Source: Lachnospira sp900551945 (GTDB taxonomy: Bacteria; Bacillota; Clostridia; Lachnospirales; Lachnospiraceae). From it: a stretch of DNA of 64,000 bases. A program made the translations under genes and the position numbers. A model generated the notes under the pieces. That model did no database searches, was not told the origin of the DNA, and saw only the letters and a list, made by a program, of their open reading frames with translations. Positions 1-7,507 of the stretch are shown here, piece by piece (position 1 is the stretch's first letter; each line of letters opens with the position of its first letter). The stretch covers positions 1-64,000 of the forward strand of contig DBFCCI010000044.1 of the NCBI GenBank assembly GCA_048380335.1, given 5' to 3'.

Positions 1-2
1 TG

Positions 3-98
3 GACGAGCTCACCATGAAATATATAAACTGGTACAATTATGTTCGTCCACATTCGTACAATAATTATTTAACACCAATGGAGGCTCGTTACAGATAG
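3..98 (+). pseudogene. C-terminal end of an IS3-family transposase (OrfB), cut by the window edge
   Basis: Only the last 31 codons are inside the window. The translation contains YINWYNYVRPHSYNN and ends in TPMEARYR, which is the usual C-terminal tail of the DDE integrase core of IS3/IS150-family transposases. The frame enters from outside the window, so it cannot be judged whether the complete transposase is intact. The stop is followed after about 40 nt by what looks like the right inverted repeat of the same element. The family call is firm; the subgroup is inferred. Confidence 0.75.
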
Positions 99-115
99 GT
101 ATTTATCGAACAAAG

Positions 116-141
116 TGTAACAAAAAAGCTTGACCAGTACA
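116..141 (+). repeat. Probable right terminal inverted repeat of the IS3/IS150-type element
   Basis: The stretch ends in CCAGTACA at 134-141. Its reverse complement begins TGTACTGGTCAAGC, and IS150-subgroup elements typically begin TGTACTG. It lies where the right end should be, just after the transposase stop. The integrase fragment begins to look like integrase directly after position 141. The left end is outside the window, so the pairing and any target duplication cannot be checked. Confidence 0.6.
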
Positions 142-876
142 GGGGTATTGGTAAATGACGCAGTCACAAGAGAGGCAATCACAAAAGACCAGATGAGAAA
201 GTTCCTAAAGTTTGTGCATGACGATGTGGTGTACTGTAAATACTATGAAGTGGTGTACATACTTTTTTATACGGGAATGCGAATATCGGAATTTTGTGGA
301 CTGACGCTGAAGGATATTGATCTTGAGAACAGAACTGTGAATATCGACCATCAGTTGCAGAGAACATCGGATATGCGGTATATCATAGAAAACACAAAAA
401 CGGATGCCGGAACAAGAGTATTGCCAATCACAGAGGATGTGGCACAGATGTTCCAAGCCATTATTGAGGACAGGGAGCCACCGAAGATGGAAAAAGTAAT
501 TGACAGTCATACCGTATTTCTTTTCTACGATGATGATGGCAATCCACTTGTGGCAATGCACTGGCAGCATAGATTCAATCGGATGGTTGGCAGATACAAC
601 GATATTTATAGAGTGCAGATACCGAACATCACTCCACATGTGTGCCGTCATACCTATTGCTCCAATATGGCAAAGTCAGGAATGAATCCGAAGGCCTTAC
701 AATATCTCATGGGGCATTCGGATATCAGCGTCACGATGAACGTGTACACACATATCAGTTTTGATGATGCCGAGGAAGAACTGAAACGAATGGAAGAATT
801 CAGAAAAGCACAGGCAGAGATTGAAAAGAAAAATGATGCAAAAGCGGTATCACAGAAAATGTTTAAAGTAGTGTAG
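130..876 (+). pseudogene. Tn916/Tn1549-like tyrosine recombinase, N-terminus removed by an IS insertion
   Basis: The catalytic domain of a tyrosine integrase is complete: R51 (TGMRISE), K90 (ENTKTDAG), H170 and R173 (PHVCRHTYC), H196 (MGHSD) and nucleophile Y206 (VYTH). The segment GMNPKALQYLMGHSDISVT is characteristic of conjugative-transposon integrases, which are about 400 residues long. This frame has only 248 codons and lacks the arm-binding and SAM-like N-terminal domains. The only start is a TTG at 130 with no ribosome site, lying inside the IS inverted repeat, and a stop at 118-120 closes the frame upstream. I infer that the IS truncated the gene and that it is probably not made as a functional integrase. 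Confidence 0.8.
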
Positions 877-892
877 CAATGCTACGCAGCAG

Positions 893-922
893 AGACGCTC
901 CGGGGTTATTGGGGCGTTTTTT
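893..922 (+). terminator. Rho-independent terminator after the integrase fragment
   Basis: ACGCTCC pairs with the GGGGCGT following a short loop, and a TTTTTTC run comes directly after. It lies 17 nt past the integrase stop. Confidence 0.6.
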
Positions 923-1091
923 CTATGGAAAAATGATAAGGGTGACGATATAATATTAAATGTTAGAATAAAAAATACAGTGTTTATTAGAACTGCAAAT
1001 GGGAGCAGTTAATTTATTGATTCTTAATGCAAAGCATAGCAGTAAATTATGTTAATATGTTTATGAAATCATATGAAGGGAGAAGGGTACT

Positions 1092-1865
1092 ATGGTTAGT
1101 CTTGCAGACTTATATAAGGCAGAAGGAAAAGAAGAAGACGAATTGATAAAGAAGTTCATTGAAGAAAACTCATATCCGATGCCTAAACGGAAAATGGAGA
1201 AGATGTATATAGGATATATTGATATTAATGGTATGCAGTATATGATGAAGACAATGGAAACTTGCATATTTGAAACAATGTGCAATGAAATTGCTGGAGT
1301 TGTTGATTCTATACTTGAAGAAAATGCCGAATATCCATCTGTGTTAGGCGATGATGCTACAATAGAATTTCATATGTTTTCAGATAATATGATATTTCTG
1401 TGTAAGAATTTATCAGTTTTAGTCACACGAATGGGACTGTTGCAAAGAAAATTAATTATACAATTAGGATTATCCGTAAAAGGCTGCATAGATTATGGTG
1501 ATATATATTACTATAAAAACAGATTTATTTTGGGAAAAGGTTTGGTTTCTGCGTATAAAATAGATGCTGATTATCATAATCCTGCGATTCGAATTTCTAG
1601 AAATATTATAGAAAATGAAGTGCATGATAAACCGAGTAGATTTATAAAAAAGGTTGCATATGATGAGTATGTAGTGGATTTCTATTGTATTGCGCAAGCC
1701 TTTTCCGAAGATTTTGAAATTGAAGAAATAGGGTATATAAAGGATTTTATTCGAACTAATTTAGCGGAAAATTATTCTGATGATGTTATGCATAAGTATA
1801 TATGGATGAAAGAATTCCATAATGAGTATTGTAAGAAGAATGCGCTTGAGGAGATGATAATCTGA
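1092..1865 (+). CDS. Unrecognised protein with a class III nucleotide-cyclase-like metal-site pattern
   Basis: The protein has 257 residues, no signal peptide and no membrane segment. It starts at ATG 1092 after a strong AAGGGAGAAGGG site. What is visible: YIDINGM with D44, and 54 residues later FSDNM with D98. This is the order and approximate spacing of the two metal-binding aspartates of class III cyclase domains. It is followed by KGCIDYGDIYY, then a GKGLVSAYKI segment and PAIRIS, as in the cyclase-fold proteins I know that carry FxDIxG...FSD...GPALVxAYxxE...PRI patterns. Some of those are Pycsar cyclases; others have no known role. The purine-specifying and transition-state residues of true adenylyl cyclases cannot be assigned. 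It lies beside integrase and IS remnants and 92 nt before a gene of unknown function. A nucleotide-signalling or defence role is inference only. Confidence 0.6.
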   Translation: MVSLADLYKAEGKEEDELIKKFIEENSYPMPKRKMEKMYIGYIDINGMQYMMKTMETCIFETMCNEIAGVVDSILEENAEYPSVLGDDATIEFHMFSDNMIFLCKNLSVLVTRMGLLQRKLIIQLGLSVKGCIDYGDIYYYKNRFILGKGLVSAYKIDADYHNPAIRISRNIIENEVHDKPSRFIKKVAYDEYVVDFYCIAQAFSEDFEIEEIGYIKDFIRTNLAENYSDDVMHKYIWMKEFHNEYCKKNALEEMII

Positions 1866-1957
1866 GAGGTGATAGTGAAGTATAGTTCGTTGAATACTTG
1901 TATAACTGAGCGTGTTTGTTACTCTATTTGCTTAAGTTAAAAAAAGGGGGCATGTTG

Positions 1958-2740
1958 GTGAAATTTTATAAAGAGAACTTATTAATGATAGTAAATGAGA
2001 ACAATGTGAATCAGCTAGATTTTAAAGATTGGATAATGTCCTGTAGTGCGCGTGAAGATAATTTAAAAAAATGGATTAGATTTAAATCCGGTGACTATCC
2101 TGATCCAGATGAGGTGTTGAAGCAAGATGTACCTAAATGCATAGCGGTTAAGTTAAATTGGTATTGTGAAAAGGAAAAAGTTGACAATTATTATATTGAC
2201 TGTATTTTTTCGTTTGCAACATTTTTCAAAGCTTTCTTAAGATATTATGCAGGTGACTATATGCCATATATGGGTCAAATATATGAAAACTATGAAGTAT
2301 TGTTTGACAATAAATATAAGGACGAGTTTTGCGCAAAACAGGGCATAGAAAGAACTTGTTTAGATGAACTTTTAGAGCAATTGAATATATTCGCAAAGAA
2401 TACTCATACGTTAGGTAATTACATGAAGTGTCCTAATGGAAAGTATAATGCAGTAAAAGGAAATTATCGCAAATATAAGGATAGATTGGAATTGTTGTAT
2501 CTAGATATACAAGATTCTTCTAAAGGAGAATCACATTGGAGTAATTGGTTTGATGAAAATAAAGAAACATTAGAAATAGAAAAAATTCTTGAAAATGCAG
2601 AACTTCTCAAGTTTGTGTTTAATGGTTACAAAATGAGAAAAAAACATATTAAACCTTATACGGAGTACATTAAGACTATCAATGCAATTATAGAAGCGCG
2701 TGGTAAAGTGTTAGCGGAAAAACTGATGAAAAAACCTTAG
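1958..2740 (+). CDS. Hypothetical protein, weakly DUF6994-like
   Basis: About 260 residues, soluble, rich in Lys, Tyr and Asn. The frame could open at ATG 1952 or GTG 1958. The AAGGGGG site at 1944-1950 is one base from the ATG but seven from the GTG, so GTG 1958 is preferred. A segment reading FAKNTHTLGNYMKCPNGKYN resembles the FAxxTHTIGNFxxxP block of the proteins I remember as DUF6994, whose function is unknown. It follows the cyclase-like gene in the same direction and may be co-expressed with it. No transmembrane, TIR or nuclease motif that would identify a known defence effector is visible. Confidence 0.55.
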   Translation: MKFYKENLLMIVNENNVNQLDFKDWIMSCSAREDNLKKWIRFKSGDYPDPDEVLKQDVPKCIAVKLNWYCEKEKVDNYYIDCIFSFATFFKAFLRYYAGDYMPYMGQIYENYEVLFDNKYKDEFCAKQGIERTCLDELLEQLNIFAKNTHTLGNYMKCPNGKYNAVKGNYRKYKDRLELLYLDIQDSSKGESHWSNWFDENKETLEIEKILENAELLKFVFNGYKMRKKHIKPYTEYIKTINAIIEARGKVLAEKLMKKP

Positions 2741-2772
2741 TAGTAAGACTTCCACTTTTACTACTATTTCTA
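2738..2772 (+). terminator. Hairpin terminator overlapping the stop codon of the preceding gene
   Basis: TAGTAGTAA at 2738-2746 pairs with TTACTACTA, followed by a T-rich tract. The left arm includes the stop codon. Confidence 0.5.
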
Positions 2773-2803
2773 CTACTAACAGGTAGTCACAACTTGCTAA
2801 ATT

Positions 2804-2813
2804 ATGCTATAAT
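2804..2813 (+). promoter_or_regulatory. Extended -10 promoter for the phosphatase gene
   Basis: ATGCTATAAT contains the TGN extension before a perfect TATAAT. No good -35 box lies at the standard distance. Confidence 0.4.
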
Positions 2814-2907
2814 TTGCCTAGTTGACAATCAAACAATAATTTAACCATAACCTCGGAAATACCCACAAAATACGGCATTTCCGGGCAAAAAGGAGCAAAC
2901 AATTACT

Positions 2908-3363
2908 ATGATTAAGATATTATTCATCTGCCACGGCAATATCTGCCGTAGTACTATGGCAGAAAGTGTTATGACATTTTTAGTTAAGAAAGCTAATGTA
3001 GAAGATAAGTTCTACATCAATTCAGCCGCTACAAGTCGAGAGGAGATTGGCAATCCTCCACATCGTGGGACTGTAGCTAAGTTAAAACAAGAAGGTATTC
3101 CAGTAGTACCACATTCTGCGGTGCAGATGACTTTAAATGATTATGAAGAATATGATTATTTAATTGGAATGGATACAGAAAATATACGCAATATGCAGCG
3201 TATGACAGGGGGCGACCCTGATGAGAAGATATATAAGCTTATGACCTTTGCAGGTTCAGGCATGGACGTAGCTGACCCCTGGTATACAGGAGATTTTGAG
3301 GCTACTTATAGAGATGTGAGAAAAGGTTGTGAAGGGTTGCTAAAAGTGTTGCTAGAAAATTAA
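2908..3363 (+). CDS. Low-molecular-weight protein tyrosine phosphatase
   Basis: The 151-residue protein begins with the P-loop CHGNICRS (C8, R14), the CX5R signature of this family. It has the general-acid motif DPWYTGDF (D123) near the C-terminus, and its length is normal. It would hydrolyse phosphotyrosine or low-molecular phosphoesters through a cysteinyl-phosphate intermediate. In Firmicutes such enzymes sit in polysaccharide regulation or arginine-phosphate turnover; nothing next to it points to either. A GGAG ribosome site precedes the ATG, and it has its own promoter-like sequence upstream. Confidence 0.93.
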   Translation: MIKILFICHGNICRSTMAESVMTFLVKKANVEDKFYINSAATSREEIGNPPHRGTVAKLKQEGIPVVPHSAVQMTLNDYEEYDYLIGMDTENIRNMQRMTGGDPDEKIYKLMTFAGSGMDVADPWYTGDFEATYRDVRKGCEGLLKVLLEN

Positions 3364-3599
3364 ATGTATAGTTAAAATGGTTTATCTGTATTCTATTAAG
3401 AAAGATTAATAACAAACTTTATAATGCTATCAAAAAAGTCCCATATTGATATTGTATAAGGTAATAAAAGTTAAGTTATTAGTATTTTTATAAAAACGAA
3501 TACAAATTATAAATAAGTTGAAAACATAAAACTTGCTGTGTTTTTTATAATGAAAATAGTTGATATTATAAATAAAATAATGTAAAAAAAATTAGGTTT

Positions 3600-3634
3600 T
3601 ATGGAGTAGTTTTCCATAGATAAAATATTCAAAG
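3600..3634 (+). repeat. Dispersed motif, copy 1 (TATGGA/TCCATA hairpin plus ATATTCAAAG tail)
   Basis: TATGGA pairs with TCCATA over a short loop, followed by GATAAAATATTCAAAG. Related copies lie at 17895-17931 and 52301-52337. Confidence 0.5.
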
Positions 3635-3800
3635 CAGAATGTTCGTTTAGAATATAGAGAATGTCTATGCTTCATTGTGGAAATACAAAAGACAATCGTT
3701 AATGTGGTTGTAGAACTGCTTGATAGTCAGGGGAAATTTGATTTTATTTTAAGAAGAAAATAAATAGCAACAGTCATTGTAAATATAAGATTAAAAAAAT

Positions 3801-3843
3801 AAGTGCTACTACAACGATTAGATTTTTGTTGTGGTAGCACTTT
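3801..3843. terminator. Bidirectional terminator hairpin
   Basis: AAGTGCTACTACAAC pairs with GTTGTGGTAGCACTT with one wobble. On the plus strand it is followed by TTTATTTTT. On the minus strand it is followed by ATTTTTTTAAT, so it can end the sensor-kinase transcript arriving from the right. Confidence 0.75.
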
Positions 3844-3936
3844 ATTTTTATTTACATAAATAATAAGCCAAAGTTTGTAGCTGCATAAGAATTGACAGTT
3901 GTTGAGATAACTTGAAAAACTATTAAAGTATATTAC

Positions 3937-6777
3937 TTATAATTTGTTCTTTGTATACTTTGCGATAAGTTCTATCATTTTATTAGGGTCAAGTGGTTTT
4001 GAAAGGTGTTCATTCATTCCTGCTTCTATAGATTTTTTAATATCTTCACTAAAAGCATTAGCTGTCATGGCGAAAATAGGAATAGTAGTTGCGTCTGGTC
4101 TGTTAAGTTGTCGTATGTTTTTTGTTGCGTCAATACCATTCATAACAGGCATCATAATATCCATAAGAATTATATCAAATGTACCTACAGGAGAATTTGT
4201 AAATGTGTCGACTGCTATTTGACCATTAGAAGCCTTTGTGATAACTGCACCAGCATCTTGAAGTATAAATTCTGCTATTTCTATATTAAGCTCATTGTCT
4301 TCAACTAGAAGAATTTTAGTACCTGAAATATCAATAGCTTTTTCAGTTTGTTTATTTTCAATTATATGATTACTATGGTCAATTTGGAAAGGAATGATAA
4401 CAGTAAATGTACTTCCTTTGTCTACTTCACTTTCGACATTTATGTATCCATTCATTTCTTCTACAATTTCTTTAACAATTGACAGTCCAAGTCCTGTACC
4501 CTTGAACTTTGTTCTAGGTCCATTTTCACCTTGAATAAATGGAGTAAATAGCTCGTTGTCAACAAATTCTTTTGTCATTCCTATGCCCGTATCTTTTACA
4601 GTTATTTTTAATGTAAGAGTATCATTTGTACGGCTATATTCTTCTATATTAGTATATAGAGTACCATTTGGTTTGTTATATTTGATACTATTTGTATAAA
4701 GATTAATTAAAATTTGTTTAAAATGGAGTGGGCTTCCAATCAGCCATATATTAGTTCCATCTATGTGTTCAGAAATAGTTTGTATATTATTTTCTATAGC
4801 TTGACTTTCAACAACGGATAGTGCTTCTTCACCAACTTGTCTTAAGTTAAAAGGAACGTGTTCAAGTATTACTTGACCTGATTCAAGACGACTTAAGTCA
4901 AGGACATCATTAATCAATTGTAGGAGATGTTCTGATGAGGTCTTTATTTTATCAAGACATTCATCCGTTTTTTGTTTATTATTTTCGCTCTTTTCAATTA
5001 TATTGAGCATACCCATAATTCCATTTATAGGAGTTCTGATATCATGGCTCATATTTGCAAGAAATGTTGTTTTTGCATTATTAGCATATTCTGCAGTTTG
5101 CAAAGCATTTTCAAGTTCAGCCTGTTTTTGCGTTATTTCAATATTGGCAGCTTGAAGACGTTTTGATGTATTGTACATGTATATTAGTATAAAAAGCAGA
5201 ATAGTAATTACAATTGCTATTATTAAAATAATATACATTATGTGTGTTTCAAAAAAATCTTTGAAAGTGTATTCATGTTCAAGATAAGAGTTTTGTGATA
5301 GTACTGCTCCTGATAAAAATGTACCGGCAGCAGTAATTCCTTTATTAATGATATTTGCAAGCTCTGGTTCTGATTTTGTAGTACATATGCAAATGTCTAT
5401 TTGTTTTGAAACCTCTGCTATTTGAAGTTGTGAATTTATATCAAATTGCTTCATAAGGTTTATTTGAGAAGCAGTAACAATAGTGCTGTTAGCTTGTTCA
5501 TTTATTACAGAATTAAAGCAATCTTTTGTTGTATCACAAAATAATATTTCAGAATCTGGAAATAGAATTTTAATAACATCACTACTTATAAAACTTTCAT
5601 TAGAAGTTGCAATTGTTCCTGTAACATTTTCATTTGAGTTACTGTTAAAAAATAGTACGGGAGTACTTGTGATAATAGAATTAGTTTGAATAAGGTCATA
5701 TTGTTCAGCAAGCCAGTAGTCACTGTATGATGGACCTATAGCATCAATCTTTCCATTGAGAAATGCACTATATAACTCTGTATGATTGTTATAACAATAT
5801 ACTTTGATATTTATATTAAAATTATCCTGCATTGTTTCTGTTAAAGCATTTAAAACACCTATAAAGTTACCGTTATCATCTAGGTCAGAGTAGGGAAGGT
5901 TATTATCAAGATATCCCATACGAATAGTGTTATTGTGTGTATCAAGCCAAGCATGTTCTTTTGCATTTATAAATGTATCAGAAAGCATATTTACTTGATA
6001 TTTACTTTGTAGTACGGCGTTGTAGTTTGGGTCGCTGCTTTGAATTTCATATAATGCTTCATTTAATTCTGAAAGAATATCTGTTTTATCTTTTGCAACT
6101 GCAAAATAATAATCGCAGAAACCATAGTCTATTATAGTGGCGTAATTATAATTATTTGATAACTGTGGCGTAGCAATTGCGTCGATTTCAGCATTATCAA
6201 GAGCTTTCATAGAAGTATTGTAGCCATCAAATTCTATAATGTCTGCTGTTATATTGTTATTTTCAAGCCATTGAATAAGGACTGTCTTTTGGTTACTGTC
6301 TTTTGTTACTCCTATTTTTAAGTTGGAAAATTCTTTTATATTGCTATAAAGAAGGTCACTTCGGTTAGTTGTGGTATATAAATAATAAGTTTCTTTTCCT
6401 TGTGGATATTTTGAATAGTTAAAGAGGCTAGTTCTTTCTTCTGTATATGAAATATTATCGAATAAGTCAATTTCACCATTGATTAGCATTTGATATAATT
6501 CTTTAAATGAGCCATAAACATATTCGTATTTCCAACCCGTAAAGTATGAAATTTTTTGAAGGTATTCGTAGCCTGCGCCCGTTTTGTATTCTCCGTCTTT
6601 ACCTTCTTCGTATGTTGGAACATTAACATAGCCAACTTTTATAGTTTTGTCATTGGTTGTATTGGTATTATTATTCTCAGCAAATGTATTTACTGGATTA
6701 AGTATTAAAAATAATATTATAATAAATGTAATTACAAATGGTATATTATATATTGAATTTTTAATTTTTGTGTTCAA
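3937..6777 (-). CDS. Hybrid sensor histidine kinase with two periplasmic-binding-protein domains (BvgS-like)
   Basis: Order of domains: a signal peptide or first membrane segment, two SBP_bac_3 sensor modules (about 45-270 and 285-500; TIKVGYVNVPTYEEG and NTIRMGYLDNNLPY start them), a membrane helix at about 515-537, HisKA with the phospho-accepting His in SHDIRTP (about 577), HATPase with N box LINLYTNSIKYN, DTGIGM and GTGLGLS, and a receiver with VEDNELN and phospho-Asp in LMDIMMP (about 872). It senses a small solute outside the cell and autophosphorylates; no separate response-regulator gene is adjacent. There is no ATG start. TTG 6777 has GAGG nine bases upstream, whereas TTG 6792 is only three bases from AAAGG. 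The ligand is unknown. Confidence 0.92.
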   Translation of the reverse strand: MNTKIKNSIYNIPFVITFIIILFLILNPVNTFAENNNTNTTNDKTIKVGYVNVPTYEEGKDGEYKTGAGYEYLQKISYFTGWKYEYVYGSFKELYQMLINGEIDLFDNISYTEERTSLFNYSKYPQGKETYYLYTTTNRSDLLYSNIKEFSNLKIGVTKDSNQKTVLIQWLENNNITADIIEFDGYNTSMKALDNAEIDAIATPQLSNNYNYATIIDYGFCDYYFAVAKDKTDILSELNEALYEIQSSDPNYNAVLQSKYQVNMLSDTFINAKEHAWLDTHNNTIRMGYLDNNLPYSDLDDNGNFIGVLNALTETMQDNFNINIKVYCYNNHTELYSAFLNGKIDAIGPSYSDYWLAEQYDLIQTNSIITSTPVLFFNSNSNENVTGTIATSNESFISSDVIKILFPDSEILFCDTTKDCFNSVINEQANSTIVTASQINLMKQFDINSQLQIAEVSKQIDICICTTKSEPELANIINKGITAAGTFLSGAVLSQNSYLEHEYTFKDFFETHIMYIILIIAIVITILLFILIYMYNTSKRLQAANIEITQKQAELENALQTAEYANNAKTTFLANMSHDIRTPINGIMGMLNIIEKSENNKQKTDECLDKIKTSSEHLLQLINDVLDLSRLESGQVILEHVPFNLRQVGEEALSVVESQAIENNIQTISEHIDGTNIWLIGSPLHFKQILINLYTNSIKYNKPNGTLYTNIEEYSRTNDTLTLKITVKDTGIGMTKEFVDNELFTPFIQGENGPRTKFKGTGLGLSIVKEIVEEMNGYINVESEVDKGSTFTVIIPFQIDHSNHIIENKQTEKAIDISGTKILLVEDNELNIEIAEFILQDAGAVITKASNGQIAVDTFTNSPVGTFDIILMDIMMPVMNGIDATKNIRQLNRPDATTIPIFAMTANAFSEDIKKSIEAGMNEHLSKPLDPNKMIELIAKYTKNKL

Positions 6778-6905
6778 GATAAAGTACCTCAAAGACCTTT
6801 CTTATAATGTGTTTGTGTTAATGCACAAAGAATTATATTAGAAAGTTGAGGTAAAATCAATATAATGTTTAAGTTTCTATATTTTAACTTGTGGAGATAA
6901 AAGAG

Positions 6906-7358
6906 TTAGTTAAGGTCTTTATTTTGGTTTACAGTTGATTCGAGGTTGTGTTCTATCTTTTTTAGGGAGGAGAACAGTGTTTCTAATTCGTCTACAGGTA
7001 TATCTTTGCAAAATGTTGCGTCTGCCATGTCGAAGATTTTGCAAACTTCTTTAGCTTTTTCAACTCCATCCTTAGTAAGGTCAATAAGCCAAGAACGGCG
7101 ACAGTTTGGCTTTTTTGTCCTTATAATAAGTCCTGCTTTTTCAAGGCGGTCAAGGGTTCTTGACATTGTTGTAACATCAATAAGACATTCGTCAGCAAGT
7201 TCACGTTGAGTCATAGAGCCTTTAGTAAGTAGAGCTTTTAAGATACGAGGTTGACCTTCACCCACAGTAAGTCCTAGCTTAATAAAAGGTGGTTGTAGAA
7301 ATTGTCTTCTTAGAATTTCTATTTTAAATAGTAGAGTTCTTATATCATCATTTTTCAT
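6906..7358 (-). CDS. MarR-family transcriptional regulator
   Basis: The 150-residue protein has the MarR winged-helix pattern. TQRELADECLIDVTTMSRTLDRL is the recognition region and GLIIRTKKPNCRRSWLIDLTKDG the wing. An AAAGGA site precedes the ATG. It lies downstream of the two ABC exporter genes in the same direction. MarR proteins commonly control adjacent exporters, so I infer that it regulates that pair or senses its substrate. A hairpin element separates it from the transporter genes. Confidence 0.9.
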   Translation of the reverse strand: MKNDDIRTLLFKIEILRRQFLQPPFIKLGLTVGEGQPRILKALLTKGSMTQRELADECLIDVTTMSRTLDRLEKAGLIIRTKKPNCRRSWLIDLTKDGVEKAKEVCKIFDMADATFCKDIPVDELETLFSSLKKIEHNLESTVNQNKDLN

Positions 7359-7412
7359 AATTAAATTCCTTTCATATAATTAGACAGGTAATAGGTATCA
7401 GATTTGTAAGGA

Positions 7413-7503
7413 GCTGTCGCACTAAGAAAATTTTATACAAAGTATAGTTGTTTAATATAGTAATAATGCTATATTGTTTATAAATTTTAGGTAGTGCGAC
7501 AGT
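7413..7503. repeat. Hairpin repeat CTGTCGCACTAAGAA, copy 1
   Basis: GCTGTCGCAC at the left pairs with GTGCGACAG at the right, and the arms continue (AAAATTTTATA against TATAAATTTT) for a stem of about 30 bp. The same left arm recurs at 40629 as GCTGTTGCACTAAGAAG. This copy sits between the ABC genes and marR and could end or modulate the transcript. Confidence 0.7.
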
Positions 7504-7507
7504 CATA

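Larger units (their letters stand above)
3364..3936. other. 573-bp AT-rich intergenic region with a repeated motif and a terminator
   Basis: No convincing ORF. It holds one copy of the CTATGGAGTAG...ATATTCAAA motif at 3600-3634, the bidirectional hairpin at 3801-3843, and at about 3855-3930 a stretch (CAAAGTTTGT, then AACTTGAAAAACT) that is also recognisable at 48658-48720, in both cases just beyond the 3' end of a minus-strand gene. Confidence 0.5.

Noticed and set aside
205..651. 148-residue minus-strand frame within the integrase fragment
   Set aside because: Antisense to a clear tyrosine-recombinase domain and with no recognisable motif.
1092..1865. Calling the cyclase-like gene a Pycsar cyclase
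   Set aside because: The partner gene has neither a TIR nor a membrane effector domain, and the specificity residues cannot be confirmed by reading alone.
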